Origin: Desulfobacteraceae bacterium UBA5616
Lineage (GTDB): Bacteria > Desulfobacterota > Desulfobacteria > Desulfobacterales > UBA5616
Direction of reading: 5' to 3'
Assembly: GCA_002423615.1 (NCBI GenBank)
Contig: DIKO01000091.1
Location: forward strand, 1-42,007
DNA: 42,007 bases
This document shows positions 9,472 through 18,600 of this stretch, piece by piece (the stretch's first letter is position 1; every line of letters starts with the position of its first letter). Made by a program: the position numbers and the translations under genes. Under the pieces are notes generated by a model. That model made no database searches. It was given only the letters and a program-made list of their open reading frames with translations, and was not told where the DNA came from.

Positions 9472-10545
9472 TCAGGCCGGTTCCTTACGGAGGATTTCAG
9501 AAACCGATTTCGTCAGTTCAAGGACTTTCAGCGCATGGGCATAGCTTAATGATCCGGTTCCACAACTGGGCGAAATCAGGGACTGGGCAAGGATTCGGGA
9601 TTTGCCGATGCCCAGATTCTCGAGAACCCCAATCTGCTCCCTTAATTTTTCGGCAAGGTTATCGGGAGTCGCCCCGTCGATATCCTCCCCATGGCCCGTG
9701 GGAACAATTCCCCAGGCCAGTATGCCGCCGGCGTTTACAAAATTCCGGATGTGATCCGGATACAGCACGAACCGGTCGAAAAAGGAATAGGCGTCAAAAT
9801 TGACGATATCCACCGAGGTTTCCAGGATCAGGGACCAGTCGGTGTTGGCGCACACATGAATTCCGGGAATGCCCCCGGCCCCCTTAACCGCCTCGATGAC
9901 TTCTCCCAGGCAGGCATTAACCTGGTCCCGGGAAATGCTGGTGAATTCGGATGAACCGAATCCGGCCAGGGCGGGTTCGTCGATAAACATAATCACGGGA
10001 ACCTTGAACCGGGAAAGCTGTTTCACCTGCCAGACCGCCTTGAGGCTCAACAACTTGACCGCTGCGTCCCGGAGCTGTTCGTTGTAAAAAATCGCTCTGT
10101 TATCCTGATCCGTGATGCTTGTGGCAAAGGTAATGGGCCCCGTTACCTGGCCCTTGACCGCAACAGGGACGGACGGCGGATTCGCGAGCATTTCCTGAAA
10201 TACAAAAAAGCCCTCGGCCGTGTCCCGGGTCAGGGCAAACCGGGTGCGGTTCGGGTCCTGCTGGTTTTCCACCACGCCCAGGTATTCTTCATAGAAATTG
10301 ACGAGCTCGGCTTCAAAGCCCGGGCCCTGGGTATGGATGCAGGGTTTCCCGTTTTCCGGTATCAAGCCCGGCAGGCCGGGTTGAAACTGGACGATCATCC
10401 CTTCGGCAGGATTGGCGGGCAACTGGACCCACAGGGGGATATCCGGACTGTATTCCCATGCCAGGGCCGCAGCTTCCCTGTGATTTTTAACAGGGAGGCT
10501 CCCGATGAGCACCGAACGGCAGTCTGCATGAAATCCATGGGCCAT
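9472..10545 (-). CDS. MetE-like / UROD-superfamily methyltransferase, probable short methionine synthase
   Basis: A 357-residue TIM-barrel protein resembling only the C-terminal catalytic half of cobalamin-independent methionine synthase; full MetE is about 750 residues. The expected zinc ligands are visible: His230 and Cys232 in IHVCAN and Cys328 in SPSCGTGS. The IDEPAL motif (about 188-193) also matches MetE. Such stand-alone barrels in anaerobes and archaea are thought to methylate homocysteine using a methyl-corrinoid protein instead of methyl-folate. No partner corrinoid gene lies beside it, so the methyl donor is unknown. The start is supported by GAGG about 9 bases upstream. An uroporphyrinogen decarboxylase role is unlikely given the zinc-site motifs. 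Confidence 0.75.
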   Translation of the reverse strand: MAHGFHADCRSVLIGSLPVKNHREAAALAWEYSPDIPLWVQLPANPAEGMIVQFQPGLPGLIPENGKPCIHTQGPGFEAELVNFYEEYLGVVENQQDPNRTRFALTRDTAEGFFVFQEMLANPPSVPVAVKGQVTGPITFATSITDQDNRAIFYNEQLRDAAVKLLSLKAVWQVKQLSRFKVPVIMFIDEPALAGFGSSEFTSISRDQVNACLGEVIEAVKGAGGIPGIHVCANTDWSLILETSVDIVNFDAYSFFDRFVLYPDHIRNFVNAGGILAWGIVPTGHGEDIDGATPDNLAEKLREQIGVLENLGIGKSRILAQSLISPSCGTGSLSYAHALKVLELTKSVSEILRKEPA

Positions 10546-10653
10546 ACCCTTATGCCTCGTAAATGATATTATTCATGATTTTGCCCATAACATGGTTGGG
10601 GCTGAACTACAAATATAAAATGTTGCCGGTTATTCCGCGAGCCGATTTCCTTT

Positions 10654-10682
10654 TTGACATGATCGGGCCCTTGTTGTAAAAA
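10654..10682 (+). promoter_or_regulatory. Candidate sigma-70 promoter for pncA
   Basis: A consensus -35 box TTGACA (10654-10659) is followed after 17 bases by TAAAAA (10677-10682), 31 bases before the pncA ATG. The 167-base gap between the divergent MetE-like gene and pncA must hold promoters for both directions; I could not identify the other one convincingly. Confidence 0.5.
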
Positions 10683-10712
10683 AACTTTATTTAACAAACA
10701 TCGGAAACACCC

Positions 10713-11366
10713 ATGAACTTTTCAATAACACCCCAGGACGCGCTTATCGTCGTCGACATCCAGAATGACTTCATCCCCGGGGGAAGTCTGCCCGTAGCCG
10801 GAGGCGATGCCATCATTCCGGGGGTCAACACCATCATGGAAACCTTTGATCAGAGGGGCGCCAGGATCATTCTCACCCAGGACTGGCACCCGGAGGACCA
10901 CCTTTCCTTTGCGAGCCGCCATCTGGGGAAAAAGCCTTTTGATCCGATCGGTCCGGTCGAGGGGGTCCCCGGCATCGGGCCGCTGCTGTGGCCGGATCAC
11001 TGCGTCCGGGGAACTGCGGGGGCTCTTTTCCATGAGCGTCTGGATACGGACAGGGCCCATCTGATTCTTCGGAAAGGGATTCACCGGAACATCGACAGCT
11101 ATTCGGCGATTCTGGAAAACGACGGCAAAACAGAGACGGGGTTATCCGGGTATCTGGCCGGACTCGGTTTGAAACGGATTTTTATCTGCGGCCTGGCCCT
11201 GGACTACTGTGTTTTCCGGTCCGCTTTGGACGGCTGCAAAAAAGGATTTGAGACCTGGGTCATTGTGGATTTATGCCGGGGAATCGCGGATGACAGCACA
11301 GCTCGGGCCGAAGCGGAAATGAAGGCAAAGGGGATTTTTCTGATTTCCAGCACTGTTTTTTCTTAA
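10713..11366 (+). CDS. pncA: Nicotinamidase (isochorismatase-family hydrolase)
   Basis: A 217-residue cytoplasmic enzyme that hydrolyses nicotinamide to nicotinate plus ammonia in NAD salvage. The catalytic triad is visible: Asp15 in VVDIQNDF, Lys121 in LRKGIH and Cys166 in ALDYCV, preceded by the usual cis-peptide region. The metal-binding set Asp57, His59 and His63 lies in DWHPEDH. Length matches PncA (about 210). It converges on pncB, whose product takes the next step, nicotinate to nicotinate mononucleotide; their stop codons are 13 bases apart and I see no terminator hairpin between them. Confidence 0.93.
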   Translation: MNFSITPQDALIVVDIQNDFIPGGSLPVAGGDAIIPGVNTIMETFDQRGARIILTQDWHPEDHLSFASRHLGKKPFDPIGPVEGVPGIGPLLWPDHCVRGTAGALFHERLDTDRAHLILRKGIHRNIDSYSAILENDGKTETGLSGYLAGLGLKRIFICGLALDYCVFRSALDGCKKGFETWVIVDLCRGIADDSTARAEAEMKAKGIFLISSTVFS

Positions 11367-11379
11367 AAAGTCCTGGTCT

Positions 11380-12705
11380 TCAAGGCTGGATGCGGTGAAG
11401 TTCTTCGCTGATGGAAACCGGAAAGGGGTCTGCCGGCTCGAGTTTTTTATAACATTCCGGTAGCATTGAGTAATTTTCTTTAAAGCGTCTGCGAATGTCT
11501 TCCATGGAGGGTAAATGCTTTGCCGGACTTCCCTTTTCCATGACCTTTTCCAGGAGAGGGCTTGCCCCGTTGGTGGATTCATTCCGGGTTCCAATAATGT
11601 CCCTTTCCATCAGGCCGTTTCCATCAAAGAATCGAAAAACCTGTTTTTCCCCGGCCAGGGTGATTTTGCCCGGGCTGAGTTTCCGGACGTTTTTATCCCC
11701 GAGCCGCACCATTTTATAAACAATATCCAGATAGGGGGCGTCCGAGGAAACCCCCAGCTTGGTTCCCACGCCAAAGGCATCTATTTCCGCCCCGCCTTCC
11801 ACCATCCCGCGAATCTGATACTCTTCGAAGCCGCTGCTGGCGATGATGCTGACATGCTTCAATCCGGCCTTGTCCAGGATCTTCCGGACCTTTCGGCTTA
11901 AATCGATCATGTCGCCGCTGTCCAGGCGAACACCTTTCAACCTGAACCCCTTTTCCTCCATTTCCCTTGCCACGGTAACGGCATATTCGGCGCCCTTGAG
12001 GGTATCGAAGGTGTCGATGAGAAAAACGCTGTCCTGCGGGAAACTCTCGGCATAGGCTCTGAATGCGGAAATTTCATCGGCAAAGGATAGCACAAAGGAA
12101 TGCGCCATGGTCCCGGATATGGGGATGTGATACATCTTGCCCGCCAGCACATTGCTGGTTGCGACAACCCCCGCGATATAGGAACTCCTGGACGCTTTCA
12201 TGCCGGAATCCTGCCCCTGGGTTCTTCTCAGGGAAAAATCCACCACGCTTTTTCCGGCGGCCGCCTCGACGCATCTGGCTGCTTTTGAAGCCGCGAGTAC
12301 GGGAAATCCGATGGCATTCAGCACTAATGTTTCAAGGAGTTGGGATTCGATCAGGGGCCCCGTGATTTCAAGGACGGGCTCGTTTTTAAAAAAAATCGCG
12401 CCTTCGGGCAGGGCGTAAATATCGCCGGAAAATCGGAATGCCTTCAGATATTGGAGAAAGTCCCCGGAAAAAATACCCTGAGACTTCAGATAGTCCAGAT
12501 CCGTTTCAGAAAATCGAATTCCGGGGATGATCCTTAAAAGGTCTTCCAGCCCTGCGGCGACGAAATAGTTCCGGTGGGAGGGACAATCGCGGATATACAG
12601 GGAAAAGGTTGCTTCGGAAAACATCCGGTTTTCAAAATACGCATTCCCCATGGTCAATTCATAGAGGTCCGTAAACAGGGGGCTTACAGTGCGTTTCTCC
12701 GTCAT
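11380..12705 (-). CDS. pncB: Nicotinate phosphoribosyltransferase
   Basis: A 441-residue enzyme converting nicotinate and PRPP to nicotinate mononucleotide, coupled to ATP. The N-terminus carries the family signature FTDLYELTM. The SGTMAHSF segment includes His202, equivalent to the autophosphorylated His of PncB. The phosphate-binding RLDSGD and FGVGT motifs follow. It lies 24 bases after ridA on the same strand and faces pncA, so the window encodes the nicotinamide to NaMN branch. Translation probably uses the GGAG about 10 bases before the ATG. Confidence 0.93.
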   Translation of the reverse strand: MTEKRTVSPLFTDLYELTMGNAYFENRMFSEATFSLYIRDCPSHRNYFVAAGLEDLLRIIPGIRFSETDLDYLKSQGIFSGDFLQYLKAFRFSGDIYALPEGAIFFKNEPVLEITGPLIESQLLETLVLNAIGFPVLAASKAARCVEAAAGKSVVDFSLRRTQGQDSGMKASRSSYIAGVVATSNVLAGKMYHIPISGTMAHSFVLSFADEISAFRAYAESFPQDSVFLIDTFDTLKGAEYAVTVAREMEEKGFRLKGVRLDSGDMIDLSRKVRKILDKAGLKHVSIIASSGFEEYQIRGMVEGGAEIDAFGVGTKLGVSSDAPYLDIVYKMVRLGDKNVRKLSPGKITLAGEKQVFRFFDGNGLMERDIIGTRNESTNGASPLLEKVMEKGSPAKHLPSMEDIRRRFKENYSMLPECYKKLEPADPFPVSISEELHRIQP

Positions 12706-12729
12706 GGCGGAACTTCTCCGGATAGCAGG

Positions 12730-13113
12730 CTATTTTCTGGCCATGCATTTAATTTCAACCAGGGCCGATCCCGGCAGGGCGCTCACTTCCACCACGGCCC
12801 TGGCCGGCCGGTGAGCGGAAAAAAAATCCGCATAGATTTTATTGAAGGCCTTGAAATGGGTCATGTCGGTCAAAAACACATCCACTGTTACGATATCGGA
12901 AAGTTCAAAGCCCCCGGCCGAAACAATATTGCCGAGATTTTTAAGAGCCTGCAGGGCCTGGGTGTCGAAGTCTTCGCCGGCAAATTTGCCGGATGCCGGA
13001 TCAAGCCCCAACTGGCCGCTGACGAAAAGCATATCTTTTGCAATGATTCCCTGGGAATAGGGGCCGATAGCCGCCGGCGCCCTGTCGGTTGAAATAATCG
13101 TACTCGTGGTCAT
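12730..13113 (-). CDS. ridA: RidA-family enamine/imine deaminase
   Basis: A 127-residue RidA (YjgF/YER057c/UK114) protein, which hydrolyses reactive 2-aminoacrylate released by PLP enzymes. Characteristic elements are APAAIGPYSQ near the N-terminus, VSGQLGLDP, the substrate-binding Arg in HRPARAVVEVSALP (about residues 101-114) and the terminal VEIKCMA. The frame is open upstream, but the ATG at 13113 is chosen because it has AGGAG 7 bases upstream and gives the standard family length; the extension would add a basic, unconserved segment. It is 24 bases upstream of pncB. Confidence 0.92.
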   Translation of the reverse strand: MTTSTIISTDRAPAAIGPYSQGIIAKDMLFVSGQLGLDPASGKFAGEDFDTQALQALKNLGNIVSAGGFELSDIVTVDVFLTDMTHFKAFNKIYADFFSAHRPARAVVEVSALPGSALVEIKCMARK

Positions 13114-13229
13114 CTGTTTTCTCCTTGTCCTAGTAGCGTTGGTTTGGGCCGGCCTGCCTATGGTGCGGGCCGATTTCAAGACAGGCTTCCGGGAAAACCG
13201 CCCGGCATTCCGCTTCATCCGGGGAGGGG

Positions 13230-13562
13230 CTATTTAACGAGCCATTGATGGATCAAGGCCGCACCCGCCCATGAACCGAAGCTGAAAAGGAGGACAAGGT
13301 TCAGGGGCAGATGCTTCCGGTAGCAGATCAGGGCCGCCAGAAAGAACAGCAGCGTGGGCAGTATGCCGAAAAAGGCGGACCTGGAAAACGCCCGCATCAC
13401 TTCCGGATTGCCCTTGTTTTCCAGGTGAACCCACACCAGGACCAGCGCCCCGGTCAGGGGCATGACGGCCAGAAGACCCGCCAGGGACGGCAATTTCCTG
13501 GCAATTTCCGTGGCCGCCAGGATTATGGCGAGACTTAAAAAAATTTTAACGGCGATTTGCAT
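13230..13562 (-). CDS. Small four-helix membrane protein (DUF3147-like)
   Basis: A 110-residue integral membrane protein with four predicted hydrophobic helices (about 3-20, 28-48, 64-82 and 87-105) and short charged loops. Length and pattern match the DUF3147 family of unknown function; the assignment is from memory of the family's appearance. It begins 11 bases after the htpG stop codon on the same strand, so it is probably translated from the htpG transcript. The 116 bases between it and ridA hold GC-rich inverted sequence without a T-tract. Confidence 0.65.
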   Translation of the reverse strand: MQIAVKIFLSLAIILAATEIARKLPSLAGLLAVMPLTGALVLVWVHLENKGNPEVMRAFSRSAFFGILPTLLFFLAALICYRKHLPLNLVLLFSFGSWAGAALIHQWLVK

Positions 13563-13573
13563 GCATATCCATT

Positions 13574-15511
13574 TTACGAATTGATGGCCGTTGCCATCAA
13601 TTCGCCGATGGTTCTGGAAAATCGCGATGGATTTTCAATTTTACCCCCCTCGCCGATAAGGGCGATATCATAGAGCAGCCGGCTGTAATCCTGCAGCTCC
13701 GCGCTGGACCGGTCATTTTCGTAAAGGGCTTTGATTTTTTCAAGCACCGGGTGTTTCATGTTCAACTCGAGGATTCGCTTGACATCAGGAATTTTCCGGC
13801 CTGTACCCGCCAGTATTTTTTCCATGAACGCGCTGTGGTCGTAGACATCCCCGGAGAGGCAGGCCAGGGAATCCTTCAGCCGGGCGGAAGGCCGGACTTC
13901 CTTTATTTTGTCATCCAACTGGGAGCGAATATATGAAAACAGGGAATCATATTCCGTATTCACGTCATCCTTTTTTTTGTCGTCCTCGATTTCCAGGTCG
14001 CCTTTTTCTGCGCTCTTAAGGGGTTTGCCCTCATATTCGGTCAGGGACAGCACCACCCATTCGTCAACCGGGTCCGTCATGAGGATCACTTCATAGCCCT
14101 TATCCTTGAGATTTTCCAGCAACGGGCTGTTGGCCAGAAGGGACAGGTTGTCCCCGGTGATGTAATAAATTTCCTTCTGGTCCGGTTTCATCCGGGATAC
14201 ATATTCGGCAAGGCTGACCCATTTTCCTTCGGACGCCGTGGTTTTGTAACGGATCAGATCGGCGATTTTTGTTTTATGGTCGGGGTCCGTATGAATGCCG
14301 ACCTTTAAAACCGGGCCGAATTCATCATAAAAAACGGTGAATTTTTCCTCATCCATATCCTTTACGAGTTCCAGAACCTTTTTCACGAGGTTCCGGCGGA
14401 TATTGACGATCAACCGGTCGTGCTGCAAGATTTCCCGGCTCACGTTCAGATTGAGGTCCGGCGCATCCACCACGCCTTTGATAAATCCCAGGTATTCAGG
14501 CATGAGTTCCCGGCAGTTGTCCATGATGAACACCCGCTTGCAGTAGAGCTGCACCCCATGACGGCCCTCGGGCCGGAACAGGTCGAAGGGGGCTTTGGCA
14601 GGAATGTACAAAAGTGCGCTGTATTCGGTGGTTCCCTCGAATTTCAGGTGAAGACGGGTCAACGGCGGAGTCCAGTCGTGGCTGATATGGGTATAGAACT
14701 CGTTGTACTCTTCTTCGGTGACCTCGTTCTTGTCCCGGGTCCATATCGCCTTCATGGAGTTTAAGATTTCTTCCTCAATGGCCTTCCGGGTGGTCGCCCC
14801 GATGGTCTTGCCGTTCTTGTCCTTGATCTGCTCGGTTTCAGGAATGGGGACATCCTTCTCCACATCCATGACAACAGGATAGGCGACAAAGTCCGAATGC
14901 TTTTTCACTATCCGGCGAATCACCCACGGGTCGGTGAAATCAGGCTCGTCTTTTTCCTTTTTCTTCAGGTGAAGCAGGATGGTGGTGCCCCGGGTTGGTT
15001 TTTCCGCAGGTTCCACGGTAAATGTGCCGTCTCCCGTGGATTCCCATTTCACGGCGGTTTTGGCGCCTGCCGGCCTGGTGACCAGGGTAACTTTGTCGGC
15101 AACGATGAAGGCGCTGTAAAACCCGACGCCGAACTGACCGATCAGCTCCGGGGTCGATGCGTCGGTCTGGTTCAACTGGTGCATGGCCTCCACAAATTCG
15201 GCGGTCCCGCTCTTGGCAATGGTCCCGATGTTTTCCAGGAGTTCCTCCTGGGTCATGCCGATGCCGTTATCGGTGATTTCAAGGGTCTGCCGGATGCCGT
15301 CGGGGGTAATTTTGATCTTGAATTCCCCATCTTCCTCCAGAATATCCGGCTCGGTCTGGGCCTTGAACCTCAGCCGGTCGATGGCGTCTGAAGCATTGGA
15401 GATCAGTTCCCTTAAAAAAATTTCCTTGTTTGAATACAGGGAATGGATAATGAGATGGAGCATCTGCTGGACTTCGGTTTTAAATGCATGGGTTTCTTTC
15501 TGCTGGGTCAT
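13574..15511 (-). CDS. htpG: Hsp90-family molecular chaperone HtpG
   Basis: A 645-residue cytosolic ATP-dependent chaperone, near E. coli HtpG in length (624). The GHKL ATPase domain carries ELISNASDAID, DNGIGMT and GQFGVGFYS in order. The middle domain includes the conserved segment NVSREILQ with its catalytic Arg, and the C-terminal dimerisation domain lacks a eukaryotic MEEVD tail. GAGG lies 6 bases before the ATG. A heat-shock-like promoter candidate is immediately upstream. The gene follows the 1378-residue membrane protein after 101 bases and precedes the DUF3147-like gene by 11 bases. Confidence 0.97.
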   Translation of the reverse strand: MTQQKETHAFKTEVQQMLHLIIHSLYSNKEIFLRELISNASDAIDRLRFKAQTEPDILEEDGEFKIKITPDGIRQTLEITDNGIGMTQEELLENIGTIAKSGTAEFVEAMHQLNQTDASTPELIGQFGVGFYSAFIVADKVTLVTRPAGAKTAVKWESTGDGTFTVEPAEKPTRGTTILLHLKKKEKDEPDFTDPWVIRRIVKKHSDFVAYPVVMDVEKDVPIPETEQIKDKNGKTIGATTRKAIEEEILNSMKAIWTRDKNEVTEEEYNEFYTHISHDWTPPLTRLHLKFEGTTEYSALLYIPAKAPFDLFRPEGRHGVQLYCKRVFIMDNCRELMPEYLGFIKGVVDAPDLNLNVSREILQHDRLIVNIRRNLVKKVLELVKDMDEEKFTVFYDEFGPVLKVGIHTDPDHKTKIADLIRYKTTASEGKWVSLAEYVSRMKPDQKEIYYITGDNLSLLANSPLLENLKDKGYEVILMTDPVDEWVVLSLTEYEGKPLKSAEKGDLEIEDDKKKDDVNTEYDSLFSYIRSQLDDKIKEVRPSARLKDSLACLSGDVYDHSAFMEKILAGTGRKIPDVKRILELNMKHPVLEKIKALYENDRSSAELQDYSRLLYDIALIGEGGKIENPSRFSRTIGELMATAINS

Positions 15512-15589
15512 TTTTTTCCTCGAACCGTTTTAATTTGATGAAATTTCAGTAAAACCGGATATTCGATGCCTTAATACAAATCTAAGTTA

Positions 15590-15617
15590 AAATGCGTTCG
15601 AAATTCAAAATGTCAAG
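15590..15617 (-). promoter_or_regulatory. Candidate heat-shock (sigma-32-like) promoter of htpG
   Basis: On the minus strand, CTTGACA (ending at 15611) is followed after about 14 bases by ACGCATTT (15597-15590). This resembles the sigma-32 pattern TTGAAA, 13-15 bases, CCCCATTT, with 6 of 8 matches in the -10 box. It is about 80 bases before the htpG ATG. The -35 box contains the TGA stop of the upstream gene. A fortuitous match is possible, and no CIRCE element is present. Confidence 0.4.
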
Positions 15618-18600
15618 TATTGGTTACGCCCTCTGCCCGGGGGATGTTCGCCTTGTCTTCAGCTTTTTTTTTCCTGGGGAGTTTCATGGTCTGCCACAAT
15701 CCATTGGCGGAAAAGCACTCCCATCCCCAGCGCAGCCAGTTGACCAGGGAGAAGGCCAGCCACAGGGCCCAGGCCAGCATCAGCAGGCGATAGGCCATCA
15801 GCGGAACGGAAATCACCCATGATGCCGGGAGAGCCCCGTCAACTCTATCCTGGAACCAGAAAAGATTATAGGCCGTGGATCGGTTGCCGGAAATCTGCAT
15901 TTCCGGAAGCCCCAAAAGCCCTTTCTGAACGGCTAAAAACAGGGCCCCCATGGCGGCCAGAGTCAAAAGGACCATGCCCATTTGAATGAAATTAAAATTG
16001 TTGTTGCCGATGCCGGGGCTAAGATTTTTCCGGCCTCCCAGGGCAAGGAGCCAGCCAGCGACCAGAAGCCCCGAAAACACGGGGGCCTGGCTTAAGCCCA
16101 CGCCCAGCAAGAACCATTGAAAGGTTTTTAAAGGCGTCCATCGAATTTTTCCGAGTCCCAGGGCCAGAAGCAGTATCACCAGCAATACGCCCCAGAACAA
16201 AACCGCCGGACCCAGCCGGGGGCCCGCCGTCCACAGGACCCACCGGTCCCGGCCGAGTTCCATCTGGGTGGTATGATTGACGCTGGAAAGGTTCAATCGG
16301 ACCTCCGGCGTCTTAAAAACCGCGGATACAGCAGCGGATGAGCGCATCAACAGGGTAAAGGCCTGTCTCCCGGGCTTTACCGGCAGGGTGACCTCTCTTC
16401 CTTTCTGGCGCACGGGCTGGGCCTTCCCGTCGATCAGCACCGACTGCAATTCAGTATCACCGGGCAGCGCCAGGGTGTGCTGGCCGCCCCGGCTGCTGTT
16501 CAGGGAAAACAGAATTTTCGTATCCGTGGCCCGCCGCCCGGGTTTGATTTCCATCCGGCTGTTGTCGATGGTGAGCGTCTGTCCCTCAATTCCCGCAGGT
16601 TTCATCGTGCTCAGGGTAACGCTTTCGCCCGGCCACGGCCGCCATTCGGGGAGCCGGTGTCCGGACGGGTCCTGGTGATGGATCACCGTGAGCCCTTTAT
16701 ATTCGGTATGCCATAGGGTCGCCACATCCGCTTTCCAGATTTCGGTCCATGCGGCGGATTCAGGGGCTGTCAGGGTCAGGGCAGCATTTTTTTCCAGGGA
16801 GGACTGCCAGGTGATGACCCTCTGTTCCGGAGCCATGTTCACCAGAACCCTGCCGTCCTTCACCGGAAAACCCTCCGAAGTGACCGATTCCCCGGGCATG
16901 AGGGGAACTTCCATTATCACCGCCGTTTGACCGGAAGATATCCGGGTCATGCGGTTTTCCACGGACCAGTTAAGGCCCAGGTGCAGGATGCGCTCAATCT
17001 TGACAAAAGGGGGGAGAACCGCGGATTCCGCCCCGGTTCCGGCTCCGGACAGTTCGGTTTTTTCAGGGATTCGCTCGAGTTGTAGATGATCGTCGGCAGT
17101 CGCGTTTTCCCGGATTCCCCTGACCGTCCACCCTTTCACCTGGAACGTTACGAAACGCGGTTTTAAAGGCAGCGGCAGCAGGATGTTTTCCCGGAGCGGC
17201 AAAGGACCGGTCATAACGGCCTGATGGACGCCTTCATCGATCTGCACCCACAGCTCACCGTCTCCGAACCGCGACAGAACCGGATGATCGTTCCCGTCCA
17301 GCAGGACTTTTTCGGGCAGCCACTGTTCCGCTTTCCCCGGTAAAGGAAGTGCCACTGAAGCGCCGGCGTGAATCTCAAGCCGCAGGGTCATCACATTGTT
17401 GTCGATTTCCAGGGCCATGCGGGAAATCTGGGCGCATTCCGGAAAACAATCCGGCGGGGAAAGGAGCCTGGTTTTAAGGTCATCGAGAAGTTCAGGCCCG
17501 GGAAAATCAGAGGCCATGGCCCCCGGTGCAAAAAATAGAATTGCCGTCAAGACCAGGACTGCCGGGTCGGAAATAACCGACCGTCCTCTTCCGCTGGTCC
17601 GGGAGAAGGATGTTTTAAGGAGGAAAACGCAAAGGATCATCAGCAGGGCCACCCGCAAAAAATTTAAGATCAGGTTGATTTTCGGAGAAAGCAGAACCAG
17701 GGAAATGCGCTGGTCCTTGTTTACGGGCCCGTTCCACTTAAAGGGGATGGAACGCCACTTCCACTGGGGAATCCCCGGGCCGGTCTGCACCAGGGCATTG
17801 GGATCCAGGGCGGCAAGATTGGCCGATTCTTGGGGCATCGGGTATTCACCGGCTTCATCAGCCGGGGTTCCGGCCAACCGGTCCTGTTTTTCCGGTTCCA
17901 TCACCGTCGTCATGGGCATGGCGGTTTTGCCTCCGGTGGTCATGAAAATTTCCTGCGGAGCAGATTTTTCCCCCCTGTCCAGGGCATTTGTCATCACCTC
18001 CTGCCGCGGCATTTCCAACTGGGGGTAAAGGCCGTTTCCGACCTGATTGACCATAAAGGGAATGGAAATGAGAAGAAGCACGATAAATGTGACGTTTCGA
18101 TAAAATTCGGCTGTTTTTCTGAATATGCCGTCGGGAAGAACGCGGATCAGGGCCAGAGAGGCCAGAATATTCAGCCAGACATACCTCGGGGCTCCGGGTT
18201 CGTGCCAGATCAGGGTCAGAAGCGTTATCGCCAGAAGCCCCGGACGCCAGTGCCATAATTTCATAAAACTGATCGCGGAAATCAGCACCAGGAACAGATC
18301 CATAAGCGTCCACCGGGACAGCCAGGTATCGGGGACATCGTCCACTCCCCCCATGGCGAATAGCTTCCATCCCGGGGGGAGGTTCAACTCGGCGCCGACC
18401 TGTTGAAAATCCCGGTCCCATCCCACTGCGGGCAAAGAGCTGATGCGGCCTTCATATCTGGCGTCGGCCGTCAGATCGAGACTCCCCCGCCGGACTTCGA
18501 CGCCGTTATTCCGGGAACCGGAAAGGGCCGTAATGAATTGAGGTATTCCATCGATAAGGACCTGGCCCAACCGGATTTCCGGCTCGGTTTCAAGCCGCCA

